Below, piece after piece: positions 1-8,880 of a DNA stretch of 64,000 bases. The DNA lies in the NCBI RefSeq assembly GCF_947855115.1, contig NZ_CANTZW010000014.1, forward strand, positions 1 through 64,000, written 5' to 3'. How positions within the stretch are numbered: the first letter of the stretch is position 1; each line of letters starts with the position of its first letter. The translations under genes and the position numbers were made by a program. Origin of the DNA: an uncultured Parabacteroides sp. (GTDB lineage Bacteria; Bacteroidota; Bacteroidia; Bacteroidales; Tannerellaceae). Below the pieces are notes generated by a model, which saw nothing but the letters and a program-made list of their open reading frames with translations, did no database searches and was not told the origin of the DNA.

Positions 1-54
1 TAGAAAGCAAATTAGTTCCTCGTTTGGACGAGAGTTCGAATCTCTCCATCTCCA
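1..54 (+). ncRNA. ssrA: tmRNA (ssrA), 3' end only
   Basis: The window opens inside a tRNA-like 3' end. A T-arm GAGAG/TTCGAAT/CTCTC is followed by an acceptor strand CATCTCC and discriminator A; CCA is not encoded. The GTTTGGACG-T-arm-CATCTCCA layout matches the 3' end of bacterial tmRNA better than that of an elongator tRNA, because the segment before the T-arm lacks a recognisable anticodon stem. The 5' half and the tag reading frame lie outside the window. Its protein partner smpB is present at 44439-44900. A tRNA with a long variable arm is the alternative. Confidence 0.75.
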
Positions 55-63
55 CGAAAAGGA

Positions 64-105
64 AAAAGGTCTTACGGAATTTCCGTGAGACCTTTTCTTT
101 TTGTT
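64..105 (+). terminator. Intrinsic terminator of ssrA
   Basis: A near-perfect hairpin (AAAAGGTCTTACGGAA with its complement TTTCCGTGAGACCTTTT, a tight loop) is followed by CTTTTTG. It lies directly after the tmRNA end and just before the 3' end of the opposing M23 gene, so it may serve both strands. Confidence 0.85.
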
Positions 106-114
106 GTAACCTCC

Positions 115-918
115 TTATAAAGAAGAGGGTGGAACATATGGACCAGCCTTTTGATGAGGTAATATATCAACTGATTTGACGATTACATTATTTCCTTTTT
201 GAGTACAAACCAGACATTTTGAGTGTAATTTCCTTTTAGCCATGTCGAAGATGATATTCGGGTTGAAATGAACTCCGTTTATACGAGTCTCAAAATGTAA
301 ATGCTCGGTAGTAGCTCTGCCTGTACGTCCGGTTAGGGCGATGGCTTGCCCGGCGAGGACGCGGTCTCCAGGTTTAACCAAGTTTTTGGAGTTATGACTG
401 TAGACGGTTTCTAATCCATTATAGTGCCGGACAACGATAACGTTGCCATAGGCAGCAAATGGTTTCGCCATCCGGACAATACCATCAAAAGCAGATACGA
501 TCGTATCATTAGCAAAAGTCTTGATATCCACTCCGGAATGGTGCCTTCTTTTTCCTTTATAAGGAGAAATCACGTTCCCGTTAGGAAGTGGAAACGCGTA
601 TTCATTGGCAGGGATCAGGGATAGATCAATAATTTCCGTGTTATTTTCATTGAATAGTTTGGGATCTTTGACCGCTATCAAGCTTTTATCACGAGATGTA
701 AAGTCTTCCGTAATATCTTTCCTGGGAGAATGACAAACCTCTAGTTTCGGAACTTCTGGCAATATGAATTTGAAATCCTTGGCAGGAAGGGGAACATACG
801 CTGTAGGGAAATCTACTATATCGAGAGTATCCGGACGTGGAGTAGTTTTTTGTGTACAGCAAGACGCAAATAAAATGAGCGCAGAGAAAAGTGTTCCATT
901 ATGTATTTTAGATGTCAT
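115..918 (-). CDS. M23 family metallopeptidase lipoprotein (LytM domain)
   Basis: 267-aa exported protein with a lipobox LFASC (lipid Cys20), so it is probably anchored in the envelope. The C-terminal half is a LytM/M23 domain with the zinc motifs HSGVD (HxxxD) and HLHFE (HxH) plus the conserved YSHNS, so the active site looks complete, unlike degenerate activator-type LytM proteins. The family cleaves peptide cross-links of peptidoglycan. The N-terminal ~100 residues are not recognisable. The gene converges on ssrA and is probably monocistronic, with a -7-like box at 936-943 on the same strand. Confidence 0.88.
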   Translation of the reverse strand: MTSKIHNGTLFSALILFASCCTQKTTPRPDTLDIVDFPTAYVPLPAKDFKFILPEVPKLEVCHSPRKDITEDFTSRDKSLIAVKDPKLFNENNTEIIDLSLIPANEYAFPLPNGNVISPYKGKRRHHSGVDIKTFANDTIVSAFDGIVRMAKPFAAYGNVIVVRHYNGLETVYSHNSKNLVKPGDRVLAGQAIALTGRTGRATTEHLHFETRINGVHFNPNIIFDMAKRKLHSKCLVCTQKGNNVIVKSVDILPHQKAGPYVPPSSL

Positions 919-935
919 TAGATATTGTTTTATTA

Positions 936-943
936 CAAAAGTA
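936..943 (-). promoter_or_regulatory. -7 box for the M23 gene
   Basis: Read on the minus strand this is TACTTTTG, a match to the Bacteroidetes -7 consensus TAnnTTTG, 18 bp upstream of the ATG. No TTG lies at the ideal -33 distance, so this is a moderate call. Confidence 0.5.
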
Positions 944-1341
944 TAAAAAAGCCCTTTTCAACAGTCTATATTTCCGATATGTTTATACTTCTTTTTATTC
1001 TTTGTGTTTTTTCAGATACTCGAATTTGTCTACCTTTGTAAAGGTAAAATAGAGATATTACATAATGATTGAGAGATAAGCTTGTCTTTTTGATCAAGTG
1101 AGATGAAGATATTGTATTTGCTGGTATTTCTCTAAACTGAAAACGACCAATTTTTAAGTACACAGAGAAATAGACAATGCGAATACACCTGTATTTGGTG
1201 TGTTCCTTTGCTTTATTTCTGTTGTGTACAAGGCATTTGGTCGTGCCGCAGTTTGACGGGTTTAAGGTAAAGCGTAACACACCTTTTCTAAGATGTGGAT
1301 TTGTTCGTGAAATAAGATTACCTTAAAAACAGCTTTTGTAT
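944..1341. other. Intergenic region upstream of the XRE regulator
   Basis: About 400 bp with no convincing gene. The one signal seen is TACCTTTG at 1031-1038 (+), a good -7 box about 300 bp before the XRE gene. If used, it would give a long leader. No clear hairpin terminator or known RNA fold was recognised. Confidence 0.4.
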
Positions 1342-1668
1342 ATGGGAGAACGGAAGGAAATACATATCGGTTCATTAATAAAAGATAAAATGGAAGAACG
1401 GGGGCTTTCGGTTTCCGATTTTGCTCAAGCGTTACATTATGAACGTACCAATATTTATAAGATATTTAAGCGAAGCAGTATAGACGTTGATTTACTACTG
1501 CGAATATCGGAAGTCTTGGCTTATGATTTTTTACGGGAAGTGTATCTTGCGGATGATTCCCGGCGTTATTCAATCACTATAGAAGCGGACAAGGAAGACA
1601 TAGAAGAAATACGTAAATGGCTATTAAAGAAAAGAGGTGTGAATAAGTTTCACGATTTTGTGAAATAA
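1342..1668 (+). CDS. Small XRE-type helix-turn-helix regulator
   Basis: 108-aa protein. Residues ~10-65 form an XRE/Cro-type helix-turn-helix (IGSLIKDKMEERGLSVSDFA, then RTNIYKIFKR), followed by a short charged tail predicted to form a strand and a helix. I chose the ATG at 1342; an in-frame TTG lies two codons upstream at 1336. It stands alone between the M23 gene and the TRAP transporter, and no target can be assigned. The single-domain form and lack of a neighbouring toxin argue against an antitoxin. Confidence 0.75.
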   Translation: MGERKEIHIGSLIKDKMEERGLSVSDFAQALHYERTNIYKIFKRSSIDVDLLLRISEVLAYDFLREVYLADDSRRYSITIEADKEDIEEIRKWLLKKRGVNKFHDFVK

Positions 1669-1825
1669 GATCACGGCTGATGTAAGGCCGGGCACTTATA
1701 TAGTTTCTACATTTGACCGTCTCGATGTTTCATCATAACATTAGAGAAATAGGTTAAATCAAGGCCGTACTCTTCTTGTTCCGTATGTGAATATAGGCAG
1801 GAAGAAAGCGGCCACTTTTTTCTTC

Positions 1826-1863
1826 TGTGTACGTGCACAATTTGATTATTTCCCTTATATTTG
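1826..1863 (+). promoter_or_regulatory. Candidate operator and -7 box for the TRAP operon
   Basis: TGTGTACGTGCACA at 1826-1839 is an imperfect palindrome centred on ACGT, the kind of site LacI-family proteins bind. It sits around -33 to -20 relative to TATATTTG at 1856-1863, a TAnnTTTG -7 box 32 bp before the dctP ATG. A second -7-like box, TACATTTG, is at 1708-1715. That the LacI protein encoded at 6863-7924 binds here is inference. Confidence 0.45.
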
Positions 1864-1895
1864 TCGGTAAACAATGAATTGTTAACGTGTCTAAT

Positions 1896-2891
1896 ATGAA
1901 AATTCTAAAAAACGGTCTGTTATTCCTGATGTGTATATCTCTTTCTTTTTCGTGTAAGGAAGGAGCGAAGGATGTAAGGGTGCTGAAATTGGCACATGGA
2001 TTGCCGCCCAGCCATTCTGTCCATTTGGGGTTGATTTATATGAACGAACGTTTGAAGGAGTTGTCCGAGGGGAAAATGAGCATGGATATCTATTCTTCTG
2101 CTCAATTGGGAGCCGAGAATCAATGTATAGAGTTACTTCAAATAGGGAGCCTTGATATCACGAAAGTCTCTTCTGCCGCATTGGAGGGGTTTGCCGATCC
2201 TTTCAAGGTATTTGGTATACCTTATTTATTCCATTCCCGTAATCAGTTTTTTGAGGTATTGGATGGTCCGGTAGGTAAACGGATATTGGAGTCGACCGAG
2301 CCTTATTGGTTTAGGGGGCTTGCTTATTTTGATTCGGGAGCCCGTAGCTTTTATACGGTAAACAAGCCGGTTTGTACTCCCGAGGATCTAAAAGGCTTGA
2401 AAATCCGTGTACAAAAAAGCCCGATAGCCGTGGAAATGATGAAAACTTTCGGAGGCTCTGCTACTCCCGTGGATTGGGGGGAGCTGTATACCGCTTTACA
2501 AAGTAACGTTGTAGATGGTGCCGAGAATAATACGCCTTCTGTGACAACCGCGTTCCATCATGAGGTCGTAAAATACTATTCGGTCAACGAGCATACGATG
2601 TGTCCGGATGTAATCATTATTAGTTTGGCTACTTGGCAGAAGTTGACGGAGCAAGAGCGTGATTGGCTGCGACAGGCCGCTGATGATGCGGCTGTTTACC
2701 AACGGAAACTTTGGGCAGAGCAAGAGAAACAATCACTTAAGGAGATGGAAGAACATGGTGTGGAAATTATTTACCCAGATAAACAGCCGTTTATGGATGC
2801 CGCGGCCCCGATGATTGAGCGTTTTAAGAATAATCCGGTTTTTCATGATTTAATAGATCAAATACAGAATACCCATGAGAAAGATAATTGA
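1896..2891 (+). CDS. dctP: TRAP transporter solute-binding protein (DctP/SiaP type)
   Basis: 331-aa extracytoplasmic binding protein starting at ATG 1896 (MKILKNG...). A GTG three codons upstream is less likely. The leader ends in a lipobox SFSC (Cys20), so the protein is lipid-anchored, as is common in Bacteroidetes. It carries the DctP family signature (KLAHGLPPSHSVHLG, GLKIRVQKSP, WGELYTALQSNVVDGAEN); the family Arg that contacts a substrate carboxylate is in KIRVQ. Its stop overlaps the start of the small permease by 17 bp, forming a dctPQM operon. The convergent uxuA operon suggests a hexuronate as substrate. Confidence 0.9.
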   Translation: MKILKNGLLFLMCISLSFSCKEGAKDVRVLKLAHGLPPSHSVHLGLIYMNERLKELSEGKMSMDIYSSAQLGAENQCIELLQIGSLDITKVSSAALEGFADPFKVFGIPYLFHSRNQFFEVLDGPVGKRILESTEPYWFRGLAYFDSGARSFYTVNKPVCTPEDLKGLKIRVQKSPIAVEMMKTFGGSATPVDWGELYTALQSNVVDGAENNTPSVTTAFHHEVVKYYSVNEHTMCPDVIIISLATWQKLTEQERDWLRQAADDAAVYQRKLWAEQEKQSLKEMEEHGVEIIYPDKQPFMDAAAPMIERFKNNPVFHDLIDQIQNTHEKDN

Positions 2892-3345
2892 TAAAGGATT
2901 GGAGCTATCATTGATTTCCTTGATGGCTTTTTTAGTCATAGATGTGCTATGGCAGGTATTAAGCCGGTATATACTGGTTTCTCCGAGTTCCGTGACAGAC
3001 GAGTTGGCTGGTTATTTATTAATTTGGGTAGGATTGTTAGGAGCTGCTTATGTATCAGGAAAAGATGAGCATCTGGCGATTGATTTGTTACTTCAACATA
3101 TTCCTGCTTCCCGAAGAAAGCTTTTGCGGCTATTTATCTTTTTGATCGTGTTCTTGTTCGCTGTATTTGTATTGATTATAGGAGGGACTTGGTTGGTGTA
3201 TACTCGTTTTTATTTGGGAGTTACTTCTGCTTCTCTAGAGATTAATTTGGGATATGTGTATTTGGCATTACCGCTAGGGGGATTACTTACCGCTTATTAT
3301 GCGATAGATAATGCTATATCCTTATTTCGTTCTTCTATTCCTTAA
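2875..3345 (+). CDS. dctQ: TRAP transporter small permease (DctQ)
   Basis: 156-aa integral membrane protein with four predicted transmembrane helices, the usual DctQ architecture. The motif DELAGYLLIWVGLLGAAYV is typical of the family. Its ATG lies inside the 3' end of dctP (17-bp overlap), which implies translational coupling. It forms the membrane complex with the large permease encoded 12 bp downstream; the pair uses an ion gradient to import the ligand delivered by DctP. Confidence 0.9.
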   Translation: MRKIIDKGLELSLISLMAFLVIDVLWQVLSRYILVSPSSVTDELAGYLLIWVGLLGAAYVSGKDEHLAIDLLLQHIPASRRKLLRLFIFLIVFLFAVFVLIIGGTWLVYTRFYLGVTSASLEINLGYVYLALPLGGLLTAYYAIDNAISLFRSSIP

Positions 3346-3357
3346 ACGATTGATGAT

Positions 3358-4656
3358 ATGGATATTATAGGTATACTCGTATTAGTGATAAGTTTCTTTT
3401 TCTTGCTAGTGGCCGGAGTCCCGGTAGCGTATAGCATCGGTGTGGCGGGTGTATTGACGATGCTCGTGAATATAGATTCTCTTCCCGCCTTTACGACTTA
3501 TGCGATGCGTATGGCTTCGGGGCTGGACAGCTTTGCTTTATTGGCGATCCCGTTTTTTATATTGGCGGGAAATATCATGAATAGCGGAGGTATCGCTTTG
3601 CGTCTGATAGATTTCGCTAAGGTATTGGTTGGGCGGTTACCCGGTGGGTTGGCGGTGGTCAATGTCATGGCGAATATGTTGTTTGGAGCGATCAGTGGCT
3701 CTGCCGCTGCAGCAGCCTCGGCTATAGGGAGTATTATGGCACCGGAAATGAAGAAGGCTGGTTATGATCCGAATTTCAGTGCTGCCGTAAATATATCCTC
3801 CGCTACGACGGGAATGACGATACCTCCAAGTAATGTCTTGATTGTTTACTCTTTAGCGAGTGGAGGAGTCTCTGTTTCCGCTTTGTTTATGGCTGGTTAT
3901 CTTCCAGGGATTCTTACAGGGATAGCTATCATGATCGTGGCTGCGATGTTCGCTGCGAGAAAAGGGTATCCGGTTGGTATACGTGTTCCGTTCTCGGAGG
4001 CGACAAAAGTGTTTTTTAGGGCGATACCTAGCTTGATGTTATTGGTGATCGTGATCGGTGGTATTTTGATAGGATTGTTTACCGCTACAGAGGCTTCTGC
4101 GATCGCCGTGTTGTATGCGTTGGTTCTCGCTTTTATCTATAAGGAACTTACATGGTCTAAATTACCGAAAGTGTTATTACAATCGGCTAAGACAACAGCT
4201 ATTGTTCTTCTTTTGGTGGCGACCTGTACAGGGTTGTCTTGGATCATGAGCTATGAGAACATTCCTCAGACGGTAAGTAATGCTCTTTTAAGTATAAGTG
4301 ATAATCCTGTCGTGATTTTGGTGCTTATTAATGTGATCTTGTTGATTGTCGGGATTTTTATGGATATGACACCTGCTGTCTTGATCTTTACTCCTATTTT
4401 CCTGCCGATAGCGACGGGGCAATTAGGGATGGATCCTGTGCATTTTGGGATCATGATGGTACTGAACCTTTGTGTAGGATTGTGTACTCCGCCAGTGGGT
4501 TCGGTATTGTTTATCGGCTGTAGTGTGGCTGGGGTAAAGATTGACCAGGTGATCCGTCCGTTGCTGCCGATGTTTGCGGCGATGGTTATCGTCTTGTTCT
4601 TGGTGGCGTTCTTGCCGGATTTAAGCTTATTGATTCCCCGTTTGTTCGGTTTGTGA
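3358..4656 (+). CDS. dctM: TRAP transporter large permease (DctM)
   Basis: 432-aa very hydrophobic protein with about 12 membrane segments, the usual DctM size. Family motifs include FFILAGNIMNSGGIA, a small-residue stretch (GAISGSAAAAASAIGSIM), TTGMTIPPSN and NLCVGLCTPPVG. It is the ion-coupled translocation subunit and the last gene of the dctPQM operon. Convergent transcription from uxuA ends 178 bp away, with the GTAC-rich repeat array between them. Confidence 0.93.
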   Translation: MDIIGILVLVISFFFLLVAGVPVAYSIGVAGVLTMLVNIDSLPAFTTYAMRMASGLDSFALLAIPFFILAGNIMNSGGIALRLIDFAKVLVGRLPGGLAVVNVMANMLFGAISGSAAAAASAIGSIMAPEMKKAGYDPNFSAAVNISSATTGMTIPPSNVLIVYSLASGGVSVSALFMAGYLPGILTGIAIMIVAAMFAARKGYPVGIRVPFSEATKVFFRAIPSLMLLVIVIGGILIGLFTATEASAIAVLYALVLAFIYKELTWSKLPKVLLQSAKTTAIVLLLVATCTGLSWIMSYENIPQTVSNALLSISDNPVVILVLINVILLIVGIFMDMTPAVLIFTPIFLPIATGQLGMDPVHFGIMMVLNLCVGLCTPPVGSVLFIGCSVAGVKIDQVIRPLLPMFAAMVIVLFLVAFLPDLSLLIPRLFGL

Positions 4657-4700
4657 TGTTCCCCCATTGGGTCGGAGTAGCCTTGTGCTATAAATAGGGT

Positions 4701-4817
4701 AGTACTCTGTACGGAGTATTCCAGTACTTACGTGCTGAGTACCACAATACTTCGTACGGAGTACTGTCGTACTTTAGTCACGGTACTGCGGTACTTCGTA
4801 CACAGTACTGCGGTAAC
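4701..4817. repeat. GTAC-rich imperfect tandem/inverted repeat array
   Basis: Five to six degenerate units with a period of roughly 20-22 bp, built on AGTACT, CGTAC and GGTACT (for example GCGGTACTTCGTAC and CAGTACTGCGGTA). Because the unit is near-palindromic, either strand could fold into stacked hairpins. It fills the gap between the convergent dctM and uxuA genes, so a two-way transcription stop is plausible. No coding potential is seen. Confidence 0.7.
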
Positions 4818-4834
4818 TGTAAGACTCCGTCTTT

Positions 4835-6013
4835 TCAATGTCTTTTGAACAGGGATAAGGCGATACCCATCTCCAATCCCCGTAGCTCGGCCAGCCCTCG
4901 TAAGCGTCCGATACAGGAGTATCCCGGGTTAGTTTTCTTCTTTAGATCATCAATCATTTGATGTCCATGATCTGGTCGCATGGCGATAGAGCATTTCCTA
5001 CGTTGTTGCAATTCCAGTAAAGCCTTCATGACACCATACATATCTACATCACCTTCTAGATGGTTCGCCTCAAAGAAATTACCCTCAGAGTCTCGCCGCG
5101 TACTACGGAAATGGACGAAATCAATCCTGTCTCCGTAACGTTCCATAATTCCAACCAAGTCATTATCGCTTCTAACTCCTAAAGAACCCGTACATAAACA
5201 GAGTCCGTTACTCGGGTTTGGTACAGCCTCTATCAATTTTCTGAAATCCTCCTCTGTGCTTAAGATACGGGGGAGCCCAAGGATAGAGTAAGGGGGATCA
5301 TCCGGGTGGATGACAAGTTTAACGCCGGCCTCATCTGCCACGGGAGTGATTTCTTGTAGGAAATAGATCAAGTTCGAGCGAAGTTTCTCCGCGTCGATAT
5401 TTTTGTAACGCTCTAATGCTTCCCTAAACTGATCAATCGTGAAACTTTCTTCCGATCCGGGTAATCCGGCAATCATGTTGCGAACTAATAAGTGGCGTTC
5501 CTCCTCACTCATTGAATCATAGCGAGCCTTGGCCTTCGCTTTGTCGGCATCTGTATATTCGGATTCAGCCTCCGGTCGTTTCAATATAAATAAATCGAAC
5601 GCCATAAAAGCCGCGCGTTCGAAGCGCAGGGCCTTGGAACCGTCTGGCATCGTGTAGGCCAAATCAGTCCGGGTCCAATCCAATACCGGCATGAAATTGT
5701 AAGTAACGACCCGGATACCGCAGGCCCCTAGGTTACGAATGCTTTGTTTGTAGTTTTCTATATAAGTTTGGAAGTTTCCTGTTTGCGTTTTGATATGCTC
5801 GTGTACGGGCACACTCTCAACGACACTCCATCTTAATCCGGCAGATTTGATCAGTGCTTTTCTTTTTTGAATCTCTTCCGTGGTCCAAACTTCCCCATTC
5901 GGAATATGATGTAACGCATTTACGATACCGGTGGCACCCGCTTGACGGATGTCCCAAAGGCTGACAGGATCATTCGGTCCGTACCAACGCCAAGTCTGTT
6001 CACATAGATACAT
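4835..6013 (-). CDS. uxuA: Mannonate dehydratase
   Basis: 392-aa UxuA family enzyme that dehydrates D-mannonate to 2-keto-3-deoxygluconate in the glucuronate branch of hexuronate catabolism. It covers the full family length. The N-terminal [11 protein letters not shown] and [15 protein letters not shown] are family signatures. The likely metal-ligand motifs are all present: [19 protein letters not shown] and RPDHGH. It is the last gene of a minus-strand lacI-SDR-uxuA operon, 37 bp after the SDR gene. The next pathway enzymes (KDG kinase and aldolase) and uxaC are not in this window. Confidence 0.95.
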   Translation of the reverse strand: MYLCEQTWRWYGPNDPVSLWDIRQAGATGIVNALHHIPNGEVWTTEEIQKRKALIKSAGLRWSVVESVPVHEHIKTQTGNFQTYIENYKQSIRNLGACGIRVVTYNFMPVLDWTRTDLAYTMPDGSKALRFERAAFMAFDLFILKRPEAESEYTDADKAKAKARYDSMSEEERHLLVRNMIAGLPGSEESFTIDQFREALERYKNIDAEKLRSNLIYFLQEITPVADEAGVKLVIHPDDPPYSILGLPRILSTEEDFRKLIEAVPNPSNGLCLCTGSLGVRSDNDLVGIMERYGDRIDFVHFRSTRRDSEGNFFEANHLEGDVDMYGVMKALLELQQRRKCSIAMRPDHGHQMIDDLKKKTNPGYSCIGRLRGLAELRGLEMGIALSLFKRH

Positions 6014-6050
6014 CTTTGATTTATAGTTTATAAATTATGATTTATGTTTG

Positions 6051-6863
6051 TTAGATCGAGAAGGCATCGAACCCTCCGTCTATAGGTATTACGGTACCTG
6101 TTACGAATGCGGAGGCATCGCTTGCCAACCATTGCAAAGTACCGAGTAACTCTTCCGGTTTTCCTAAGCGGCGGAACGGTGTGTGCGCGACAATCGTTTG
6201 GCAACGGTCGCTGGGCGATCCGTCCGGATTACTCATCAATACCCGGTTTTGGTCGGTAAGGAAGAAACCCGGGGCCATGGCGTTCACTCGTAATCCTTCT
6301 CCGAATTTGATAGCGAGTTCTCCCGCGATATATTGCGTGAAATTATTGATAGCTGCTTTTGCGCATCCGTAACCAACCACACGGGTCAATGGCCGTAGAG
6401 ATGATTCTGATGAAATATTGATGATACTACCTTTTCCCTGTTTCACCATGACCTCGGCGAAGACCATTGTAGGCAGTACCGTTCCGAATAAATTCAAATC
6501 CACGACAGTCCGGAAAGCATCGACATCCAGGTCAAAAATACTCTTATCGGGAGGGATGGTCGCCCCGGCCAGGTTACCTCCGGCCAGATTAACTAAAACG
6601 TCAATCCTTCCGTACGCTTTCAAGATCTCTTGTTTGTTTTGCTCTAGCGATGTTTTATCTAGCACGTCTGAAATCAAGAATAAAGCCTCGCCTCCTTCTG
6701 CCTTTATCTCACGGGCCAATTCGGTTCCTTTTTGTTCGTTTCGTCCTAGGATTACGACGTATGCACCTTCCTTTGCCAAATGTTTGGCCATGCAGGCTCC
6801 TAATATACCATAGCCTCCGGTCAACAGAATTACTTTCTCTTTTACGCTAAATAAGGAATTCAT
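6051..6863 (-). CDS. SDR oxidoreductase, probable fructuronate reductase (UxuB function)
   Basis: 270-aa short-chain dehydrogenase. The cofactor motif TGGYGILGACMA is at the N-terminus, NLAGGN follows, the catalytic Ser lies in NISSESS and the catalytic Tyr/Lys in YGCAK. The C-terminus (GTVIPIDGGF) is typical of the family. Classical UxuB belongs to the unrelated long-chain mannitol dehydrogenase family. In Bacteroidetes an SDR next to uxuA is commonly assigned as the D-mannonate oxidoreductase, which fits the position here. Its ATG overlaps the stop of the lacI-type gene by one base (TAATG). Substrate is inferred from context only. Confidence 0.85.
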   Translation of the reverse strand: MNSLFSVKEKVILLTGGYGILGACMAKHLAKEGAYVVILGRNEQKGTELAREIKAEGGEALFLISDVLDKTSLEQNKQEILKAYGRIDVLVNLAGGNLAGATIPPDKSIFDLDVDAFRTVVDLNLFGTVLPTMVFAEVMVKQGKGSIINISSESSLRPLTRVVGYGCAKAAINNFTQYIAGELAIKFGEGLRVNAMAPGFFLTDQNRVLMSNPDGSPSDRCQTIVAHTPFRRLGKPEELLGTLQWLASDASAFVTGTVIPIDGGFDAFSI

Positions 6864-7924
6864 TATATATAATTATTGTAGTATTGTATATTTTCCTTTA
6901 CCAAGATATCGATCGGCATATAATTGACCGGCTCTATTTTTTCCTTGAGAATCAAATGCCGGAAAAGGGCCTTGATACAATGATACCCTTGTACCTCCGG
7001 GCGTTGAGCTATCAAATGGGTGATCAATCCGTTTTTCAGATAACGGACATTGGGTTCTATCACGTCGTAGCCAAGTAGCTTGAAAGGATGATCTGGCCGT
7101 TCGCTGCTTAAATAATCTCCTAAAGAGTAGGCCCTGGAATTAAATATGATACCGATTTTTACTTGGGGGTATTTCTCGAAAAAGGTATTCAGCGACCTCT
7201 TGTTTTCCTCTCTATCATCCGCATGAACATGCAGCAAATGAATTTTTCCTTTAAACGGGGTCTTGGCAAGATAATCCCGAAATCCTTCCTCACGCCTCTG
7301 TACCTGTGTAGAACAAGAATCTCCCTTACGGGTGAAACGGAAGATCACTATATCGTCCTCTTGACGGATTTGCTCGAATAAAAGACGTCCTGCTATGTAA
7401 CCGGAATCATACGAGTGCGTTCCGTAATAAGAAATACAATTAGTGTGATCAATAAAAGAATCGATTAATATATATGGAATGCCTTTCTGGTCTAATCGTT
7501 GTGTCAGGGCCAATACTCTTTCTTTAAATAACGTGGCGATGACGACCCCTTGGCAATCGGTTGTCTCGATTTTAGGAATCGATTCGTTAAAGCTGTTGCT
7601 ATCATATTGATCAAAGTATATTTGTTCGACATCGATGTTATAGCTGGACAACTCCCGTTCCGCTTTCTCGATCCCCTGACTTAGTTTTGCCCAATATTCC
7701 CCTTCCCGGAAAGAGGGGATTAAAGCGATGAAATGATACCTTTTTTTCAACGCTAAAGAACGTGCGATCAAATTGGGTTGATAGTCGATCTCTTTTAAGA
7801 CTTTCTCCACTTTTTTCCGTGCTTCTTCCGATACCTTTCCTCGCTCATGTAAAATACGATCTACCGTACCGGTCGATACACCTGATAATTCAGCGATGTC
7901 TTTTATTCTATAATTTTTGTTCAT
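6863..7924 (-). CDS. LacI family transcriptional regulator
   Basis: 353 aa. Residues 1-60 form a LacI helix-turn-helix (IKDIAELSGVSTGTVDRILH) with a hinge-helix region (ARSLALKKRY). The rest is a periplasmic-binding-protein-like effector domain of type 1. First gene of the operon with the SDR and uxuA, so it probably senses a hexuronate intermediate and controls its own operon and perhaps the TRAP genes. No clear operator or TAnnTTTG box is visible in the 34 bp before it, so it may be read through from the membrane-protein gene upstream. Confidence 0.9.
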   Translation of the reverse strand: MNKNYRIKDIAELSGVSTGTVDRILHERGKVSEEARKKVEKVLKEIDYQPNLIARSLALKKRYHFIALIPSFREGEYWAKLSQGIEKAERELSSYNIDVEQIYFDQYDSNSFNESIPKIETTDCQGVVIATLFKERVLALTQRLDQKGIPYILIDSFIDHTNCISYYGTHSYDSGYIAGRLLFEQIRQEDDIVIFRFTRKGDSCSTQVQRREEGFRDYLAKTPFKGKIHLLHVHADDREENKRSLNTFFEKYPQVKIGIIFNSRAYSLGDYLSSERPDHPFKLLGYDVIEPNVRYLKNGLITHLIAQRPEVQGYHCIKALFRHLILKEKIEPVNYMPIDILVKENIQYYNNYI

Positions 7925-7958
7925 GGTATGGATTGTAGAGTGCTTTTATCCTCTCGGT

Positions 7959-8585
7959 TTATTCGAGTATTTGAAGGGGCGTATTCAATTTACGGAAAAC
8001 GTAGCCATACATCATATATATAAGGGGAATAGCGACGAAAATTCCGATACCGAATAAAATACATCCTAATATCATGATCCCGATCATGGCTAACGCCAAG
8101 ATGAGCAGAGGCAATACTTGCCCTTTCGTAATGTCCCAGCTTTTATGCAAAGATTCGATAATTCCGGCGTTTTCCTCTATAATAAAAGCTTGGAAAAACT
8201 GAAGACGTAGCGCTAGATAAATACCGGGGATGATAAAAAATAGAATACCTGCCAGTACGACAAATCCCATGATAAGACTCGCTAAAAAGTAGGTAATGAT
8301 ATTTTTTGCTTGTTGCCCGTATGCGGAAAACTGGGGTTCTTCTCCATCTAACGCTTGAAATATGTTTTTCATATATCCTAAGGAGAATATGATGGAGAAT
8401 AACGCGCTAATCACATTTACGATGATTTTGCCGATAACAGAACTTTGCATAGGCATGGCGAACGCGGCCAACGTGAAAGACAAGATACAATATCCAATTA
8501 ATAATCCTGCTAATATCCACAACTGCGACCTCGTTCCCTTCCATGCGGTACTGAATACTTCCGGCATTATAAATTTAGGTTCCAT
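7959..8585 (-). CDS. Polytopic membrane protein of unknown function
   Basis: 208-aa protein starting at ATG 8585 (MEPKFIMPE...). A longer in-frame ATG at 8645 is rejected because a good -7 box lies between the two. It has about five to six hydrophobic segments and an FFIIPGIYLALRLQFF motif with a preceding helix pair, a pattern seen in DUF975-like and glycerophosphodiesterase membrane-domain-like families. No catalytic motif is seen. It lies 34 bp before the LacI gene on the same strand. Confidence 0.75.
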   Translation of the reverse strand: MEPKFIMPEVFSTAWKGTRSQLWILAGLLIGYCILSFTLAAFAMPMQSSVIGKIIVNVISALFSIIFSLGYMKNIFQALDGEEPQFSAYGQQAKNIITYFLASLIMGFVVLAGILFFIIPGIYLALRLQFFQAFIIEENAGIIESLHKSWDITKGQVLPLLILALAMIGIMILGCILFGIGIFVAIPLIYMMYGYVFRKLNTPLQILE

Positions 8586-8614
8586 AATTAATATTTGTTT
8601 ATTAGGTGTGGATA

Positions 8615-8622
8615 CAAATATA
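8615..8622 (-). promoter_or_regulatory. -7 box for the membrane-protein/lacI operon
   Basis: Minus-strand TATATTTG matches TAnnTTTG exactly, 30 bp before the chosen ATG at 8585; a TTG lies upstream in an A/T-rich stretch. It decides the start of the downstream gene. Confidence 0.6.
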
Positions 8623-8758
8623 AAATATATTGTTGAAAAAAACAATTTTATTTTCGATTGAAACCAAAAGTGATGAATTCCAATATATACTTCCTTTTAA
8701 GTGCTATTAATTTAGGTGAAAAAGATAAGTAAGAAACAGAAATCGCATAAAAAGTTCC

Positions 8759-8766
8759 TACATTTG
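8759..8766 (+). promoter_or_regulatory. -7 box for the efflux operon
   Basis: TACATTTG matches TAnnTTTG and lies about 115 bp upstream of the efflux adaptor gene. No TTG is seen at the ideal spacing. No dedicated regulator gene flanks this operon. Confidence 0.45.
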
Positions 8767-8880
8767 TAGAATGAAACAGCGAGTAAAGACCCTCTTGTGT
8801 GAATAAATGTGAAAGATCTCCATTGGGGGTAGAGAAAAGGAAACTGGAAAACAGCCTTGAATATATAATTATATACAAAT

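Noticed and set aside
1342..1668. Toxin-antitoxin antitoxin
   Set aside because: The XRE protein has no neighbouring toxin-size gene on the same strand; the gaps on either side are non-coding.
8586..8645. Longer N-terminus for the membrane protein (ATG 8645)
   Set aside because: The added residues lie over a good TATATTTG promoter box, and the shorter start gives a normal membrane protein.
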